From Pomacea canaliculata (taxonomy: Eukaryota > Mollusca > Gastropoda > Architaenioglossa > Ampullariidae): a stretch of 64,000 nt of DNA. Within the stretch, counting starts at the first letter, position 1; every line of letters begins with the position of its first letter. Position numbers and translations under genes: made by a program. The stretch spans positions 18,433,844 through 18,497,843 of the forward strand of contig NC_037592.1 in the NCBI RefSeq assembly GCF_003073045.1. Reading direction: 5' to 3'. Under the pieces are notes generated by a model. That model ran no database searches. It saw nothing but the letters and a program-made list of their open reading frames with translations, and was not told the DNA's origin. Shown here in pieces: positions 1 to 13,200 of the stretch.

Positions 1-122
1 CACGTATTGCTGCATCAAAATCCTGATGCACTTTTATCATCGTAATATAGAAAAAACGGCTTGAGTATCAATGTTGTTTGCAGAAGGGAACAATGTCTTG
101 ACATAGCTTGTTGTTGTTGCAG

Positions 123-1436
123 TCTGTGACAAGCAGCTGGATGTCATCTTCGTGCTGGACGGCTCTAGCAGCGTCAGGAACGTCAACTTTCAGAGCGCGG
201 TGTCATCGCTCATCAACACTGTGCAGTTCTTCATGCCGGGTGCCAGCAGAACCCGGATTGGCGCCATTACATACGCCACTGGCATCTTCCAGTCCCTACC
301 CCTCACCGACGACAGAAGTGTCATTACGAAGGGCAAGTACAAAATTATGCTTTGAGCCCTTCACATTGGTTTTGTCGCGATTGCCACGTTTGTAGTACAT
401 TAAACTAAGTTGATGCCAGCGCAAGTTAGCCTTATTTACTTTTCTTCTGTTTCCCGCTGAAAGCCTACTTTCACGGACGGATGTTTGCTTATGAGTTAAA
501 GTGTTTATTGCGATTTCAACTACTTCATCACTTGAACCTATCTCTAGTTTTATTTCGCCGGTTGCTGTGAGTTTATATCAGATTTGTTGTTTTAAGTTAA
601 CATACATAGCACTTACAATAGTAATACAAACCAACATTTTAACGAAAGTTATTTCGTTACGACACGTTGGTCGTAACTAATTTATTTGTATTTTACACAA
701 TTTATTGGTGCAAACTTTCTGACATTAGTTTCATCACGATCGTTTCGACACACGAACACCATTCTTTCGTCATCTGACCTGAGAAGCCTTCCGACAATAT
801 TACGACTTTCAGTAATGACCACGAAGTGATTACAATGAGGCTAATAAGGATTCAGGAAATATTAGCCTCCCTATTGTCTCCCCGTCTATATTTTCTCTGT
901 ATGTAAGCACAGGTGTTGGAGGTGTGACTGTATTGCCCTGTGTCTGAAGGTCTGAGTGACCTGACCTATCCTAACGGCGGCACGGACACGGACAAGGCCA
1001 TCCGCGCGGCCACCGCGGAGCTGCTGTCCAAGAAGCAGAGCGGCGTGCCTCAGATCATGGTAGTCATCACGGACGGCCTCAGCACCAACCCGCCGGCCAC
1101 CCTGCAGGCAGCAGCCGAAGCCAAACAAGCTGGCATCTCCATTTACGCTCTTGGTGAGTGAGCAAAGCCGTGGTGAACCTGTGTAAAGTCAGTAAATAAT
1201 TAGTCCCACCCTCTGACCATTTAATGTCAGCCAATACAAGGGTTAGTTTACCTCACAAAATGTGTGATTGACTTATCGATGCTGGATGGGGATCAGGATT
1301 TTAAAAATATCAAAATTTTAGAATGAATAAGTAGAAATACTTCAGAATTTTTTTTCAAACAAGAGTAGTACAGACAAATTCGTTTTTTTAATCCTTAAAG
1401 ATTCTGAACACATTCTGTCAATAACGTACGTAACGT

Positions 1437-1499
<63 letters not shown>

Positions 1500-1740
1500 A
1501 TATATATAATAAGCTGGAAAAAGTCTTCGGTTGTGTTCACTCGTTGTTTTATATATGCATATCCTTTTTGTGACGACAAGAAATATTTCTGAAATCTTTT
1601 GCACATTTAAGGTATCGGCCTCAACGACAACACCGAGTTGCAGGCAATATCATCTGACCAAAACCAAATGTATCATGTGGAAACTTTTCAAAATCTGACA
1701 TCTGCTCTTGCCAGTTCTGTTGTGGATGTGTGCCGCGCTG
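123..1740 (+). CDS. VWA domain 1 of the tandem-VWA gene (exons 123-332, 950-1153, 1612-1740)
   Basis: Exon 123-332 opens with CDKQLDVIFVLDGSSS, the first strand of a VWA fold followed by the MIDAS DxSxS. The next exon carries the MIDAS Thr (GGTDTDKAI) and the Asp strand (IMVVITDG). The third carries the closing strands and final helix, ending in VVDVCRAG. The first intron only keeps frame if it starts with GC at 333-334 (AGG|GCAAGT), because nearby GT dinucleotides give the wrong phase. The metal site looks complete, so this domain should be adhesion-competent. Confidence 0.85.
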
Positions 1741-4001
1741 GTAAGTTTGAGTCTACTCATGTAACACCTAAAGGTCCTCATGTTTATGACCTGATGTACT
1801 ATAGCTAAATGTTAAACACTATGCATCGCAGTGCAATATCTAGGACAATTGCTTTAAATATCAGAAAAAAACTAACTTTCCTCTTACCTTTAAAGACAAA
1901 ATATGTTAATAATACAGATTTTGCATAGTGCTCATATAGCAATTTGTCATGGTGACATACTCAAAAGAGTTGTATTAGAATGAGCTTTAGTGTCATTACT
2001 GTGCATCTCAGTTTTCAGAATAACATTAATATTCACGACGATGCCTATTAATCACAGTCATGATGTCTTCCTCATTTTATGGTTATTATGTCAAATAGTG
2101 TTTAAAAAGAAATATCAAAGTGGAAATTTTTTTAATTTTATAATTTTTTTTTAGTTTCAGCACCGACGTCACCCATAGGTAAGCTTCACATCTCTTGTAG
2201 TCACCACGCCAATCACAGTGGATAGAGATACACATTCTTATTCGTCAAGTTTTCAGTTTAAACTAATTTTTATAGCATTGATCATAAACAAGACAATTGA
2301 AACTAATATGCATTGAAATGACTCATTTCATATGCCGATATATTTTTTCATATATGCTAACCTAGAATTCAAGGCAATCTGTTGATGTACATGTGCGTGT
2401 GCAGTGGGATAGAGATGGATCAGTGGAAGAAAGTAAATCATGATTTTTTTAAATATCTTTTCCAGTAACAACACCTATGCCTTTTCCAACCTTTACACCT
2501 TCTAATGGTGGTAAGTTATATATCTATATATAGATATAAAGGAAAATGATATTTTGATAATTTCTGAACGATATTGGATAATGCACGGACATGAATGATT
2601 ATGAAAGCATGATAATAGTTGCGGTAAAAAAAAAATGTTAGACCACTCATTGAATAACAGTGTCAGTCAGTTATCCACTTAGTATGTACTAACGAGACTT
2701 GCCTCATGGCAGAGCGTGATGCGCTGTATCATGTCATCCGATTTCGTCTTAACAATGAAGGCTTCATCTTGTAACCATCCCACTGCTTGTTTTATCAAAA
2801 AAAAAGTGTGCAACAAAGCCGTGGACATCGTGGTCTTGATGGACGCCTCGTCAACTGTGGGCACAGCAAACTTCGAGCTCATGAAGCTGTATCTGTTGAC
2901 CTTCCTCCGTCTGTTCGTCATCAGCCCTTCCCAGGCTCGCTTTGGTGGCCTTTGCTATGGCTCCAGGCTCTCGGGAACCTTCGGTCCGTCTGATACAGAG
3001 AGTGCAACCGTCAATGGTAAGGAGAGGAGTAGGGGCTTAAAAACTATTTAAAAAATACTTGAAATAGCTGCCATCTTCCCTGCTTTCATGATCACTTATT
3101 TCACTGTTTGTATCTGAACTATTTTTGCATAACCATCATTCTTGCGCGGCACTATTACTGCAAAAATACCAAAGAGCTGGAGCACAGCTAGTCACTGACA
3201 TAGCATGGAAACATTGATAATCTGCAATTATTTACATTAAACGGCAATATGCGTGGACAACGGTAGACGTTAATATTTTTTAGTCGATAATGTTGTTGAA
3301 ACTGTCTCACACAACACATTCTACACAGCTATCCTGAGACTACCCTACCTTGGGGACAGTGTCAGATACACAGACACGGCCATCACTTCTGGTAGCGACC
3401 TGCTGTATACCAACCGTCGTAGTGGGGGCAAATCTACGCTGGTCATTCTCACGACTGGTGCCAGCATCAATCCTACAAGCACCATCAGCCGTGTACAAGA
3501 CGCACTTAATACAGGAATCAACGTTTACGCCATTGGTCAGTTTTCTGCTCTACCAGCATCCTTCTCAAGCTTATCATTCACATCTTATATAGCGACAACT
3601 TAACTGTTGTTTATGAGATAGCTACTTTGTGCACAAAAAGCGAATTTGTTTAACAACTATTAGTCTTTTTTTTTAAATCTTGCTGAATAAAAGAAGTAAT
3701 CTTGCAAGAAGAGCAATCACAAGCTTAAAGAACATTTTTATTATGTTTTGACACGGTTGCATTCATTATGATATTCTCAGTTTATGCAAAATTGTTTACA
3801 GGCATCGGCAGTAACCAGGGTCTATCCGAACTGACCAGAGTACTGCCTGGCAGCCGACTGCGTTTCGCCAGTTCGTGGGCCTCCCTACCATCAACACTGA
3901 GGGATGTTGCGAGCGACATCTGCTCTAAAACGTGTTTTGAGCGCGTGTCCGACAAAAGCCAGGCGCCACAACTAATTGCCTTATTCCACGACGACAATTA
4001 A
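123..4001 (+). CDS. Tandem VWA-domain protein, 3' part of gene (8 exons, 5' end outside window)
   Basis: Exons: 123-332, 950-1153, 1612-1740, 2161-2178, 2466-2510, 2807-3016, 3329-3535 and 3802-4001 (stop TAA 3999-4001). Every junction is phase 1 and the 1,223 coding bases stay open, giving 406 residues. Two von Willebrand factor A domains are joined by a short Pro/Thr linker encoded by exons 4 and 5. VWA1 has the MIDAS set: DGSSS near the start, GGTDT, and ITDG. VWA2 has DASST and YTDT, but reads LTTG where the Asp should be. VWA domains bind protein ligands through a divalent metal; tandem VWA proteins are usually secreted matrix components. The leader is not seen, so the location is inferred. 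The exon starting at 123 follows a TTGTTGTTGCAG acceptor, so upstream exons exist. The VWA family call is strong; the exact orthologue is not recognised. Confidence 0.88.
1441..1496. repeat. (TC)n dinucleotide microsatellite
   Basis: About 28 uninterrupted TC units lie in the intron between the second and third visible exons of the tandem-VWA gene, about 115 bp before the acceptor. Confidence 0.97.
2807..4001 (+). CDS. VWA domain 2 and C-terminus of the tandem-VWA gene (exons 2807-3016, 3329-3535, 3802-4001)
   Basis: The first exon (210 bp, same size as the matching exon of VWA1) starts with VCNKAVDIVVLMDASST. The second (207 bp against 204 bp in VWA1) ends in NTGINVYAIG. The third ends the protein with LFHDDN and TAA. 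The residue replacing the MIDAS Asp lies in LVILTTGAS (VWA1 has VVITDGLS), so metal binding is probably weakened. The acceptor before 2807 is A-rich with a short pyrimidine run, but it is the only nearby one giving phase 1. The matching phases and sizes point to duplication of a whole VWA module. Confidence 0.83.
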
Positions 4002-4148
4002 CGAGCTGTCCATTTTATATGCAACCATTCTGTCACAAATAGATTGAACATGCGCTGGATTTCAAAGAATGTTTGGTGAATCCTTTCTTGTTTCATCTCT
4101 TTACAACAATGTGCAGCCAAATATGGACGGTTAGATACCTGCTGGGAA

Positions 4149-4154
4149 AATAAA
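4149..4154 (+). promoter_or_regulatory. Candidate poly(A) signal AATAAA of the tandem-VWA gene
   Basis: First AATAAA after the stop codon at 4001, about 150 bp downstream. A second AATAAA lies at 4267-4272. Which one is used cannot be told from sequence. Confidence 0.45.
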
Positions 4155-4279
4155 TTATAAATGGCGAGTTTATCCTTCTTCGGAAATGTAGTCTCATGTT
4201 TACTTTATGGCACTGGCTCTTGTGCTAATAAGCTTGGTCAACTTCTAAAACTGGCATGACTAGGGAAATAAAGTGTGTT

Positions 4280-7200
4280 TACAGGGATAGCATGAGTTGT
4301 AGGTCATAGGTCAGGTGTCCACGTTTTTCTTCTGACGTTTGTCTTGGGGAGATCTCATTGTCCTTCAGTTCAGAGCAAAGATAACGCCATCAGTGCAGGA
4401 GTGGTCTGGACAAAGAAAAATGGTTTTGGTATATCGCAGCAAAGTCTGATTGTTAACCAACAATACTGTTCAATACCCTTCAGCTCGATGTAAAATAAAA
4501 TTTGTATTGCATTCATTCTTTCAAATCTGCTTTCTGACTACAAATTAATGTCACCGAACTGTTTGCTAAATTTGTTGAGAAATGGGGATTATATTATTTC
4601 CTTGTAACAGTGACCATTGGCCATTACACGCGTGTACAAACAAATGCGGGCTTTTAGTATTTTGTTCACGGGAATAAGTATATTCCCCTTTCCTGACTCT
4701 GAAAGGGTGCAAGTATGGAATTTTGTAATTGATAGCACTGGCTTGGAGTCTTCCGTTATATCTCTAGAAGAAGAGAGTTTGTTTTTTTTTTTTTTCATTT
4801 TTCTTCTAACTCTTCTTGGAAATATATGTTGAGTGTCTGCGTTAAGCTAAGAAATAACCATCAAACAGCATTTCAGTGTCTAGGAGTGGATGAACGGTTT
4901 CTTCTTTGCCTTGCAAATAATTCTGTGAAACGATCCCGTCATTAGAATGAGAGTATACGTGCATTAGTCCTATTTTCTTGCCAATAAGCGTGTATGATTG
5001 TGAGCTCGGAAGCAAAAGCAAATTTGAGATCCCCGTCCCAACAAACACCACTCTCAACACACACACACATAGTTTTTTTTTGTTTTTTTTGTTTTTTTGG
5101 TTTTTTTTTTTTTTTTTTTTTTTTTTTTGTTGGTCTGACTGTAACCCGCGATTGTTAGTGTTCTTAACTTTTAACTCTTAGTAAGCTAATGTTTATTAAT
5201 TTATTCAAGAGATGACCCTTTCCTATCTTTCTGTCATGTGTAAGATACACATAGTTCACAAATCTCTATTGCAAATAAAGAACTCTTCACTGAACTTTCT
5301 CTGTGCATGTATATTGTATATTCCGCTTTTGAATAAAAGAATAAAAGAGACGAGCTTGATAAGATTTTAAATAATTCCATCTCTCACATCATCTTAGTGG
5401 TCATTGGTCACAGCTATGCAGACTCGGGGAACCCTGAAGAAAATCTCACAACACATTTAACACATTATTTGTGTCTGCACTGACCAGGTGGAAATTAATA
5501 TTATCAAATCACCATGAACCCGCCACTTCAGAGAAGAGTAGACATCTGTCAAGAGAAGTAATCCAGAAGCACGCGCAATGTCTTGGTGTCAGTTCTGTCC
5601 CCTTTCCTGCGCTGCCACTGTTGTCAATGAACTTTGCAGCGGGACGTGATCGGTGGAGCGTGTCTCCCAATAGTCATTTAGTCGCATCACCAGATTCAAC
5701 TTCTTAGAACATTAATCCAAATGAAGCAATCATTCGGTCTTAAACAGAGATCGCATATACAACAGATCACACAGCTACTTCTCACACACTGAGATGGCTG
5801 GGTGTGTGGGCGAGATTCTGACCAGGTCCAGGACGAGGAGATGATCTACTTCGTGTTGACAGAAGGTGCATTTCATCGTCATAGTCCAGGTGTGTGCGGT
5901 TCGCTTTACACGCCTGACAGCCAATAGTTTAATACTGACCTAAATACAGACAAGTGCCTGGCCTGGCCCCATGCAATCCTTCCACCAGCTTTTTATATCC
6001 CAAATTCAAATGCTAAATAAATTACACAGTAACACCACTTTCAGCTTTTTTACTTTTCATTGAAAAGTTTGATCATTTTGCTGATAAATTTGACTTCTAA
6101 TATTACCATAGATTTAAAACATAAAAATCAATATAATAAAATGTAACAAAGCCTGGACATCAATCATACCCTAAATGTGTGGTGGCAACTACCTATAACG
6201 ACTAAAGTAAGGTAGGAGGAGTCGTGACCTTCCGTATTAGTAACCTCATGCGTCACAGACACCCTTGTCAAAATGTGTCACTAACCAGTTCTGACAGGTA
6301 AATATATCGGCCGTTGCTACCGTACATAGTTGTAACGGTTCAAGCACACCTAAGGTGTGGCCGAGATTTCACTCTCTCCTCCTTTCACATTTGTGCCTCG
6401 TGCGACACACCTCACGGTGCTTGCCATCTCCACACCGGTGAGGCGTGTCAGTCAGTCACAACCGCCTCTGCGTGATCTCTCTTCAAGCTGTGTATTTAAG
6501 GCTTAAATTTATTTCCAAATTCGTGTAAACAGGGTGTTTGCACTTCATTTGCATATCATTAGTTTCATCATCAGTTCTTTAGGTGTATAAATAAGATAAT
6601 AATTCATTATACTATCTTAACTTCACACACCTACAGCTTAGACATATGTCTTTATTTAATATTTATTGTAAAAATATTTATTTCTCAAAGTCAAAGATAA
6701 TTTCACAGCTTGTGACATACTATTAATGGAACAACAAAACATCATTATTAATTTCCTAATTTCTTTAAAGGTTAAAGTTTTTTAAAAGCGAATCCCCCAG
6801 GACAGAAACCGAAGACTTGAAAGGGATTTTTGCTTGTTTGTTTGGTTTTTGCACAGATTAGAAAATAGTTCAGCGTTTTTGTTCAGAATATGAAGCATAA
6901 CAGTGTCCTGCTTTATAGACAAGTTCTTTGCCTTCTCCCGTCCATCAGCATAGTCGCTTCCATAGTTCCATTCAATGTTTTGTTTGCTCGCCTTCGAAAC
7001 TGCACGTTGGCCATACGGTGAACGAATTCTCGCCGCCCGAAATGTATAGGCTTCGCATGATGAAAGCTACTATTTCATAGACCAGAATATTTTAGGTGAA
7101 GGGAACCTTTCACCACTTGAGCTATTCATGTGCACGGTTAACTCAGTAACCATGCATGCTGTTGCCCATGCCCAGCTGGAAGTGACTTGCTGTCCTCTTC

Positions 7201-10140
7201 CGCTGTCTGAAGCGAGACCATGAGTCAACCGACTACAGGTGTGGCAGCTGCAAATATTCAACAAATGTATTGGCCTAATATAAGTAATCTTTGACATCTC
7301 GTGTGAAAGACCACAAGTCATGGACGTCAATCATTGCTAGAAGTTTCCACTAAGAGCCAAGTTATGAAACAACAACAGGAAATGAGACAAAGAGACAAAA
7401 CTGAGTATAGCAAAACAGTCATTTGATTCTGGAGACGTGGCTGGTATGTCTATTGGATCTTTCTTCTTGTTTAAATTACTTCTTTGGAGTGAGACTTACC
7501 TCCCTAGTCTTTACATTATGCTGTTGAAAGGAAGACTTGGCCAAGCTCTTTAGTATCACAACAGATTGCTTGCTGCCTTTTATACTATTGCTTTAGTTAA
7601 TGATAGGATTCTGACATGTCACTCAGCCTTTCCCCTTTATGATAAATGGTAAAATCGTTTGAAGTATATTCACAGACATAGACACAAACCTTAGCTTCGT
7701 CTCCTCCTCAAGTTGTAGTACATGTATCACTAGAAGTAGTGTCAGTCATCACCAGACAGTTCTATGCGAATTCACGAAGATGTAAAGAGATGGAACAGAA
7801 AGGCATTTCACCAATGTCTCTGCACGTTAATGCTAATGTCCTGGCTTCTGTAGTCATATTTACGTTGATTTATTTATTGGATGATTACCCATCCACAGTG
7901 ACATAGTGCAATCAATTTTTCACATTCGTCTGTTTACTGACGTACACGGTGTTTCTCTTAAATAAAGGGTATGTGCTGTGCCCTACAATCCGGGTGGCTA
8001 CAAAATAGTGCTGTTAGTCCTCCTTTCTCTCATCATTCGTCGTGAGTCAGAGTGATTAAGTGGGTGTTGAAGCATGTATGTACATATATGTCTTTGTGTC
8101 TGCACATTATGAGTTTTCTTCTGATCTGTCAGTTTCAGATTAATAATTACACAACCTAATTTTCTCGGGGTTTCGGGTATTGTACATGTGCAGAGCTGTT
8201 GCATTTAGACAGAAATAATAACAAACATTACTGCTACTCTAAAGTCGTCTACTCGTGAAATTAATTTGTTCACTATTACTCTCTTTTGTTTCAACCGAAA
8301 TACATATTTTGTTGTCTATATTATTTTTTTGTCAGAAACTACATAATTATGAATGCATAGACCCGAACTTGTACACGCGTTGAGCAGCACAAGCTCGAAC
8401 AAACAAACAAACACACATACATGCACGAACTCTTCGCAAGAAAGTGCACATATGTACAAACAGGTGCAAACGCAAGCCGCACAATAGCCTCCCAGTTATC
8501 GCTGGACGAACACCTCTCTCTGTCATTTCTCATCGGGATGAAGACAATCAGGTGCAAGGCGGGTCTGTGTAAAATTGCAAACAAGGCGGTGTCGGCAATT
8601 GTCCTCCCCAGCAGAGCCTGTAATGAGAGTTTGGTGTGTGTGTGTGGGGGGGATACCTAATGTCCATTGCCCCCCTGCATCATGCGGCTCTATGTCTATC
8701 GGGTCTATCCAAGCAATCTTTTTTTAGGAAAGGCACAAAGTACTAGAAAACAAAATCACAAAGATTACAATCACAAAAAGGGCTTGCAGATGTATGAGAG
8801 AGATCGAGAAAATGAGAGGAGAAAGTGTGTGTGTGTGTGTGTGTTACGCATACGTATGTTATGTGTGTGCACGTTAGTGTGCTTCTATGTTAGGTTGTTA
8901 CACAAGAGGCAGGAGAGAAAGAATTCACGACCATGTCTGTAGCTCTGTGCATTCTGGGTACTAATGTGGGTGTGCTGGGTAGTATTGTGGGTGTTCAGAG
9001 TAATGTTTTGGGTGTCGACTAATTTTTGTCTCACGTTATTAGCATTAACATTCATACAAGTGGGTGCCTGCATACGTGAATTGCCTGTTTGTTTCATCTG
9101 TTTATCTTGTTGGTCACTGATGTGATGACGACCATTTGTCGACTATGTATAGCTTCAAACAGGCTGAAGGGTGAGACCAGAGAGCTCACAGTGGAAGGTA
9201 ATGGCAATGTCGGCAATTGAACGCTTTTCAACGTGGTTGTTCTGCAAGACATGTTTGCCAGCACGAGACGGGCACAAGCGCCTATTTTCTTGTCACATAA
9301 CGGTCGACTGGCATCGAGACGACAGACAAGGTTTTTAGATGGGGATGGAAAGGGAAGACTTGAAACTTCTTTTCAGAATTATTTTTCTTTTCATCTTTTG
9401 TGTTTGTATGTATGTGTGCTCGCGCGCGCGCATGTGTGTGAGAGAGAATGGTTAACAACGTGACACGCTACGTAAGTAGAGTTATTTTGATATTTGGGGA
9501 CACTAATCTTTGCGACAACAAGACACATGCAGGTACAGTTGCTTTTACTGATTTGAGAAAAAACGAAGGAAAGAACGGATGAAGTGTAAGAATGTGTGCG
9601 TGTGTACGTGGATGTTGCAAAAGAGCGTACTTTGATGTACAGGCTCCTTCAGAAATAGAGATATTGTCATTTCACACAGTTTCAGAAGTGAAAAAAAAAA
9701 ATCAGAATAACTGTCTCCTAATTTGTGCCGTGGGAATGAGAACATATATTCGCCGTGGTCCGAGAAGACGGTGTTCTTTCATGCAGATAGATCCGCGAGG
9801 GTTGGGTGAGACTTAAGAAGGTAGTTTCCACGAGCATGTGAGTGGAGGAGACTGCTGGGATTTCCTGACAGGTGTACGAAAGATCAATTGTTTTTCCACT
9901 TCGTGTAGTCTCTTTCCTGCCTTAGGAAAGGTGAACAGTTTGTTAGACCTGCTCTTGAAGGTATGACTAGAAAAATCGTTTTAAAATTTACAAATGTTAA
10001 TGTCAACGTTTTGCATTCTCGATGAAGTATTGCGATATCGTGTTGGAAATTCACCATTTGTGCACAAAATCTTATTTGTTCTGTTAGTTTTTTGCAGATA
10101 TGATTTTTCTGTTCTCAGATTGCCACATAAAGACGTAATC
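4280..10140. other. Intergenic stretch between the two VWA genes, no gene recognised
   Basis: No convincing exon was found on either strand; the open frames here are short and lack domain signatures. It holds a long T tract near 5075-5128, GT-rich stretches near 8636-8650 and 8826-8844, and a short alternating GCGC run near 9420. The upstream part of the Pif-like gene's promoter should lie at the right end, but no clear TATA box was picked out. Confidence 0.6.
5075..5128. repeat. Poly-T tract
   Basis: T-rich run broken by a few G residues, with an uninterrupted stretch of more than 25 T. It follows a short CA run and could be the remnant tail of a minus-strand retroposon, though no body was recognised. 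Confidence 0.85.
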
Positions 10141-10231
10141 ATGGCGGGTGTACAGAAACATTTTGCAGTTCTCCTTTATCTGACAGTTCTTGCCTCTAAT
10201 GGTCAAGGGCAGACAACATCAACGTGGCTGT
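10141..10231 (+). CDS. First coding exon with signal peptide (Pif-like gene)
   Basis: ATG at 10141 sits in the context TAATCATGG and opens a hydrophobic leader (FAVLLYLTVLA) followed by small residues suitable for cleavage near NGQGQ. The only phase-1 donor that fits the next exon is GTGAGA at 10232. The frame stays open past the donor to about 10308, but that tail is Lys-rich with no domain. Confidence 0.7.
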
Positions 10232-13200
10232 GTGAGAACAATTTTCCTTCTGAAAAAAATCTTTTGAGAAAAAGTTCAAGTGTTAAAATAAGAGGAAAAA
10301 ATGTTTGATTGCGCACTCATATGTCTGGATATGTGTGTGTGTGTGTGTGTGTGCACGCGCGCGTTAGACAAAGGAGAAGAAAGTGAGGGTGATAGATATG
10401 GGAAGTGTGATTTTAAATAACGTATACAGAGATAACAAACACTGCTCAGTTCATTGAAAAGATTCTAAAAGACACAGGTCGGACGATCACAAGAGAGAAC
10501 TCTCAGTTGCATCGTCAGAACGCCTGTACGATATGTTGCACTGGCGTGACCCTAAACACACGGGTATGATGTTGCAGTGTCCGGTGCGATGGACATCTAC
10601 ATAGGACTGGACTGCTCGGGCAGCCTCTCTGATGCGGACTACGCCAAAGAGAAGAACGACACGCTGGCCTTCATCAGGCAACTGCCTGTCAATCCAAACG
10701 GAACGTGGGTAGGCGTCAGACCTTTCAGGTACGCCAGGTTCTTGATGGCAAACCTTCCTCTCCTCGTCATCGTTTTTTGTTTGCCATCGTTGTCGCATCC
10801 ACATGGAAAAATGTTGTTAATAATCATTCTTGTTGTAACTTCTTGGCCTTGGTTGGCCTCAACCAGCAAATAGAATATATGCCTGAATCTCTATTTAAAA
10901 CTAAAAGAACTTGGTCTACTCGTGTGTTGCAGCTATGACGTGGCGGACACAGAGATTAGTCTCACGGGTAACATGACCATACTAGAGCAGGGCATTCCTA
11001 ACCTTCCGCGCATGAAAGGCACCACGGATATCAGCAACTTTCTGCTGGTAGCCATTGGGAAGCTTATGTCCGCAAATGCACGCAATGTACTCAAGGTAAA
11101 TTGGTCGTACTTGTCGTTTTACATTTGTACTTTGTAATAAGGGTCTATGAAAGGTTTTGCAATGATTGATTATTATGAGGGAGAAAGGATGAAATCTCGC
11201 ATGAGCTTACCACTCAAGCTGAAAAACGTATAGTTTGGGAGTGAACGCACAAGAAAATAAGTGAACATCACCAGAAAGACGGATTATCTGGTTGTCTCAC
11301 GTTTTTTTCGTTGAGATGCAGTGTATCGTCATATTCACGACGGTTACTCTCGCTACCCAAGCCGAGTGGTCAACGCGGTGGACCTGGCGACCAAAAACAA
11401 CATCCAGATATTCGCCGTGCCCATCGGCACCCGCATCAACGTCCCCAGCCTCAACAGCCTTGTGGGCCCCAACAACACCATCAGCTCTGCTGCATCACTC
11501 CCACAAGACCTTCAGACATACGTGCAGGTGGAAGAAGCACGTGAGTCAATCATTGTCACAAGAAACTGTCGTCTTTTGTAGGTTGAAGATCAATGTAGTA
11601 GAATTACCGGTCTTTTACGTAAAAGAACACGAAAAAAAAAAAAAAATAAACAAATAAAGACATAAGACGTACGTGTCAAACAAGATCAGTGCAATAAGTT
11701 CATACGATCTGTGAAAAATGTGTCTTGTACGCGATGTCTACAATTTTCCGGGACTACATCCCGCGAAGTCTGTTGCAGTTTTCAGATGTTTACGAGTTTT
11801 AAAAAACGTTAACAAAACCGTGAATAATTTTGTGTTTGTTGTATGTGTAGATCAATACCATTTATTTTCAAAGTCTTATTGGAAAATACGATGGATTGCA
11901 CGTGCTAGAAAAATATCATTTCTTTGTTTACTAAAGGTTTGGCTGCGACTTATCCCACAACAACTCCCTTTGTCGAAGCAACTCCGACTGGTTCGACACT
12001 AGTCAGCGCCTCCACGTCTTCTACTTTTTCTACCAGTCAAAGGGATGTCAACACCACAGTCAGCGTCGTTTACACCACCTCACAAGAAGACGTCACAAGC
12101 TCCGGTCTTACGTCACAGCAGCCCAAGATAACTCGACCCTCCTGGCCGTTTCTTCCACTTCACCAAATGATGGCAACAACACACGTATTACTTCTATGTT
12201 GCCTAGCAACAGCAGCTCTCCCTCTACTGCACGCAGCAGCCAGCCAGACGTTAGTGGGACAGGTGCAAGTGAGGTCACCGCCACGTCAGGCACTTCTGTC
12301 GAGGCCTACAGCACCAGTGGTGCAACTGTACACCAGCCAACTGCAATGTCTCAGAATGGCGCCTCCACTACAGTCTCCATCGGGACTTCAGCCACCACAA
12401 ACAGCTCCACAGTAACTTTTACTTCCGGTGCAAGCTCTTTAGCTGGTAATTCCACGAGCTCTGCGCTTAGCTCAGTGAGTAATTCTACAACCGCGACACC
12501 TAGCTCGGTGGGTAATTCTACTGGTGCCACACGAAACTCAGTGGGTAATTTTACCGCATCTAATTCGGCCGATGCTTCCTCTACCGTCACACACAGCTTA
12601 ACAACTGCAACACTTATTTCAGTACGCAATTCTACAACTACCATGGTTAATTCCGAAAGTAATTCCACTACCACCACATTGAACTCAGTCGTTAATCCTA
12701 CTACTGCTGTACCCAACTCAACGGTAATTCTACTACTGTTGTACCCAACTCAACAGGTAATTCTACTACTGTTGTGCCCAACTCAACCGGTAATTCTACT
12801 ACTGTTGTACCCAACTCAACAGGTAATTCTACTACTGCTGTACCAAACTCAACCGGTAATTCTACTACTGTTGTGCCCAACTCAACCGGTAATTCTACTA
12901 CTGTTGTGCCCAACTCAACAGGTAATTCTACTACTGTTGTACCAACTCAACCAGTAACTCTACTAAGGCCGAATCCAACTCACCAATTACCAATCCAATT
13001 ACCAACTCAGGTAGTTCTACTACTGCTGTACCCAACTCAACAGGTAATTCTACTACTGTTGTACCCAACTCAACCGGTAATTCTACTACTGTTGTGCCCA
13101 ACTCAACAGGTAATTCTACTACTGCTGTGCCCAACTCAACAGGTAATTCTACAACTGCTGTACCCAACTCAACAGGTAATTCTACTACTGTTGTACCCAA

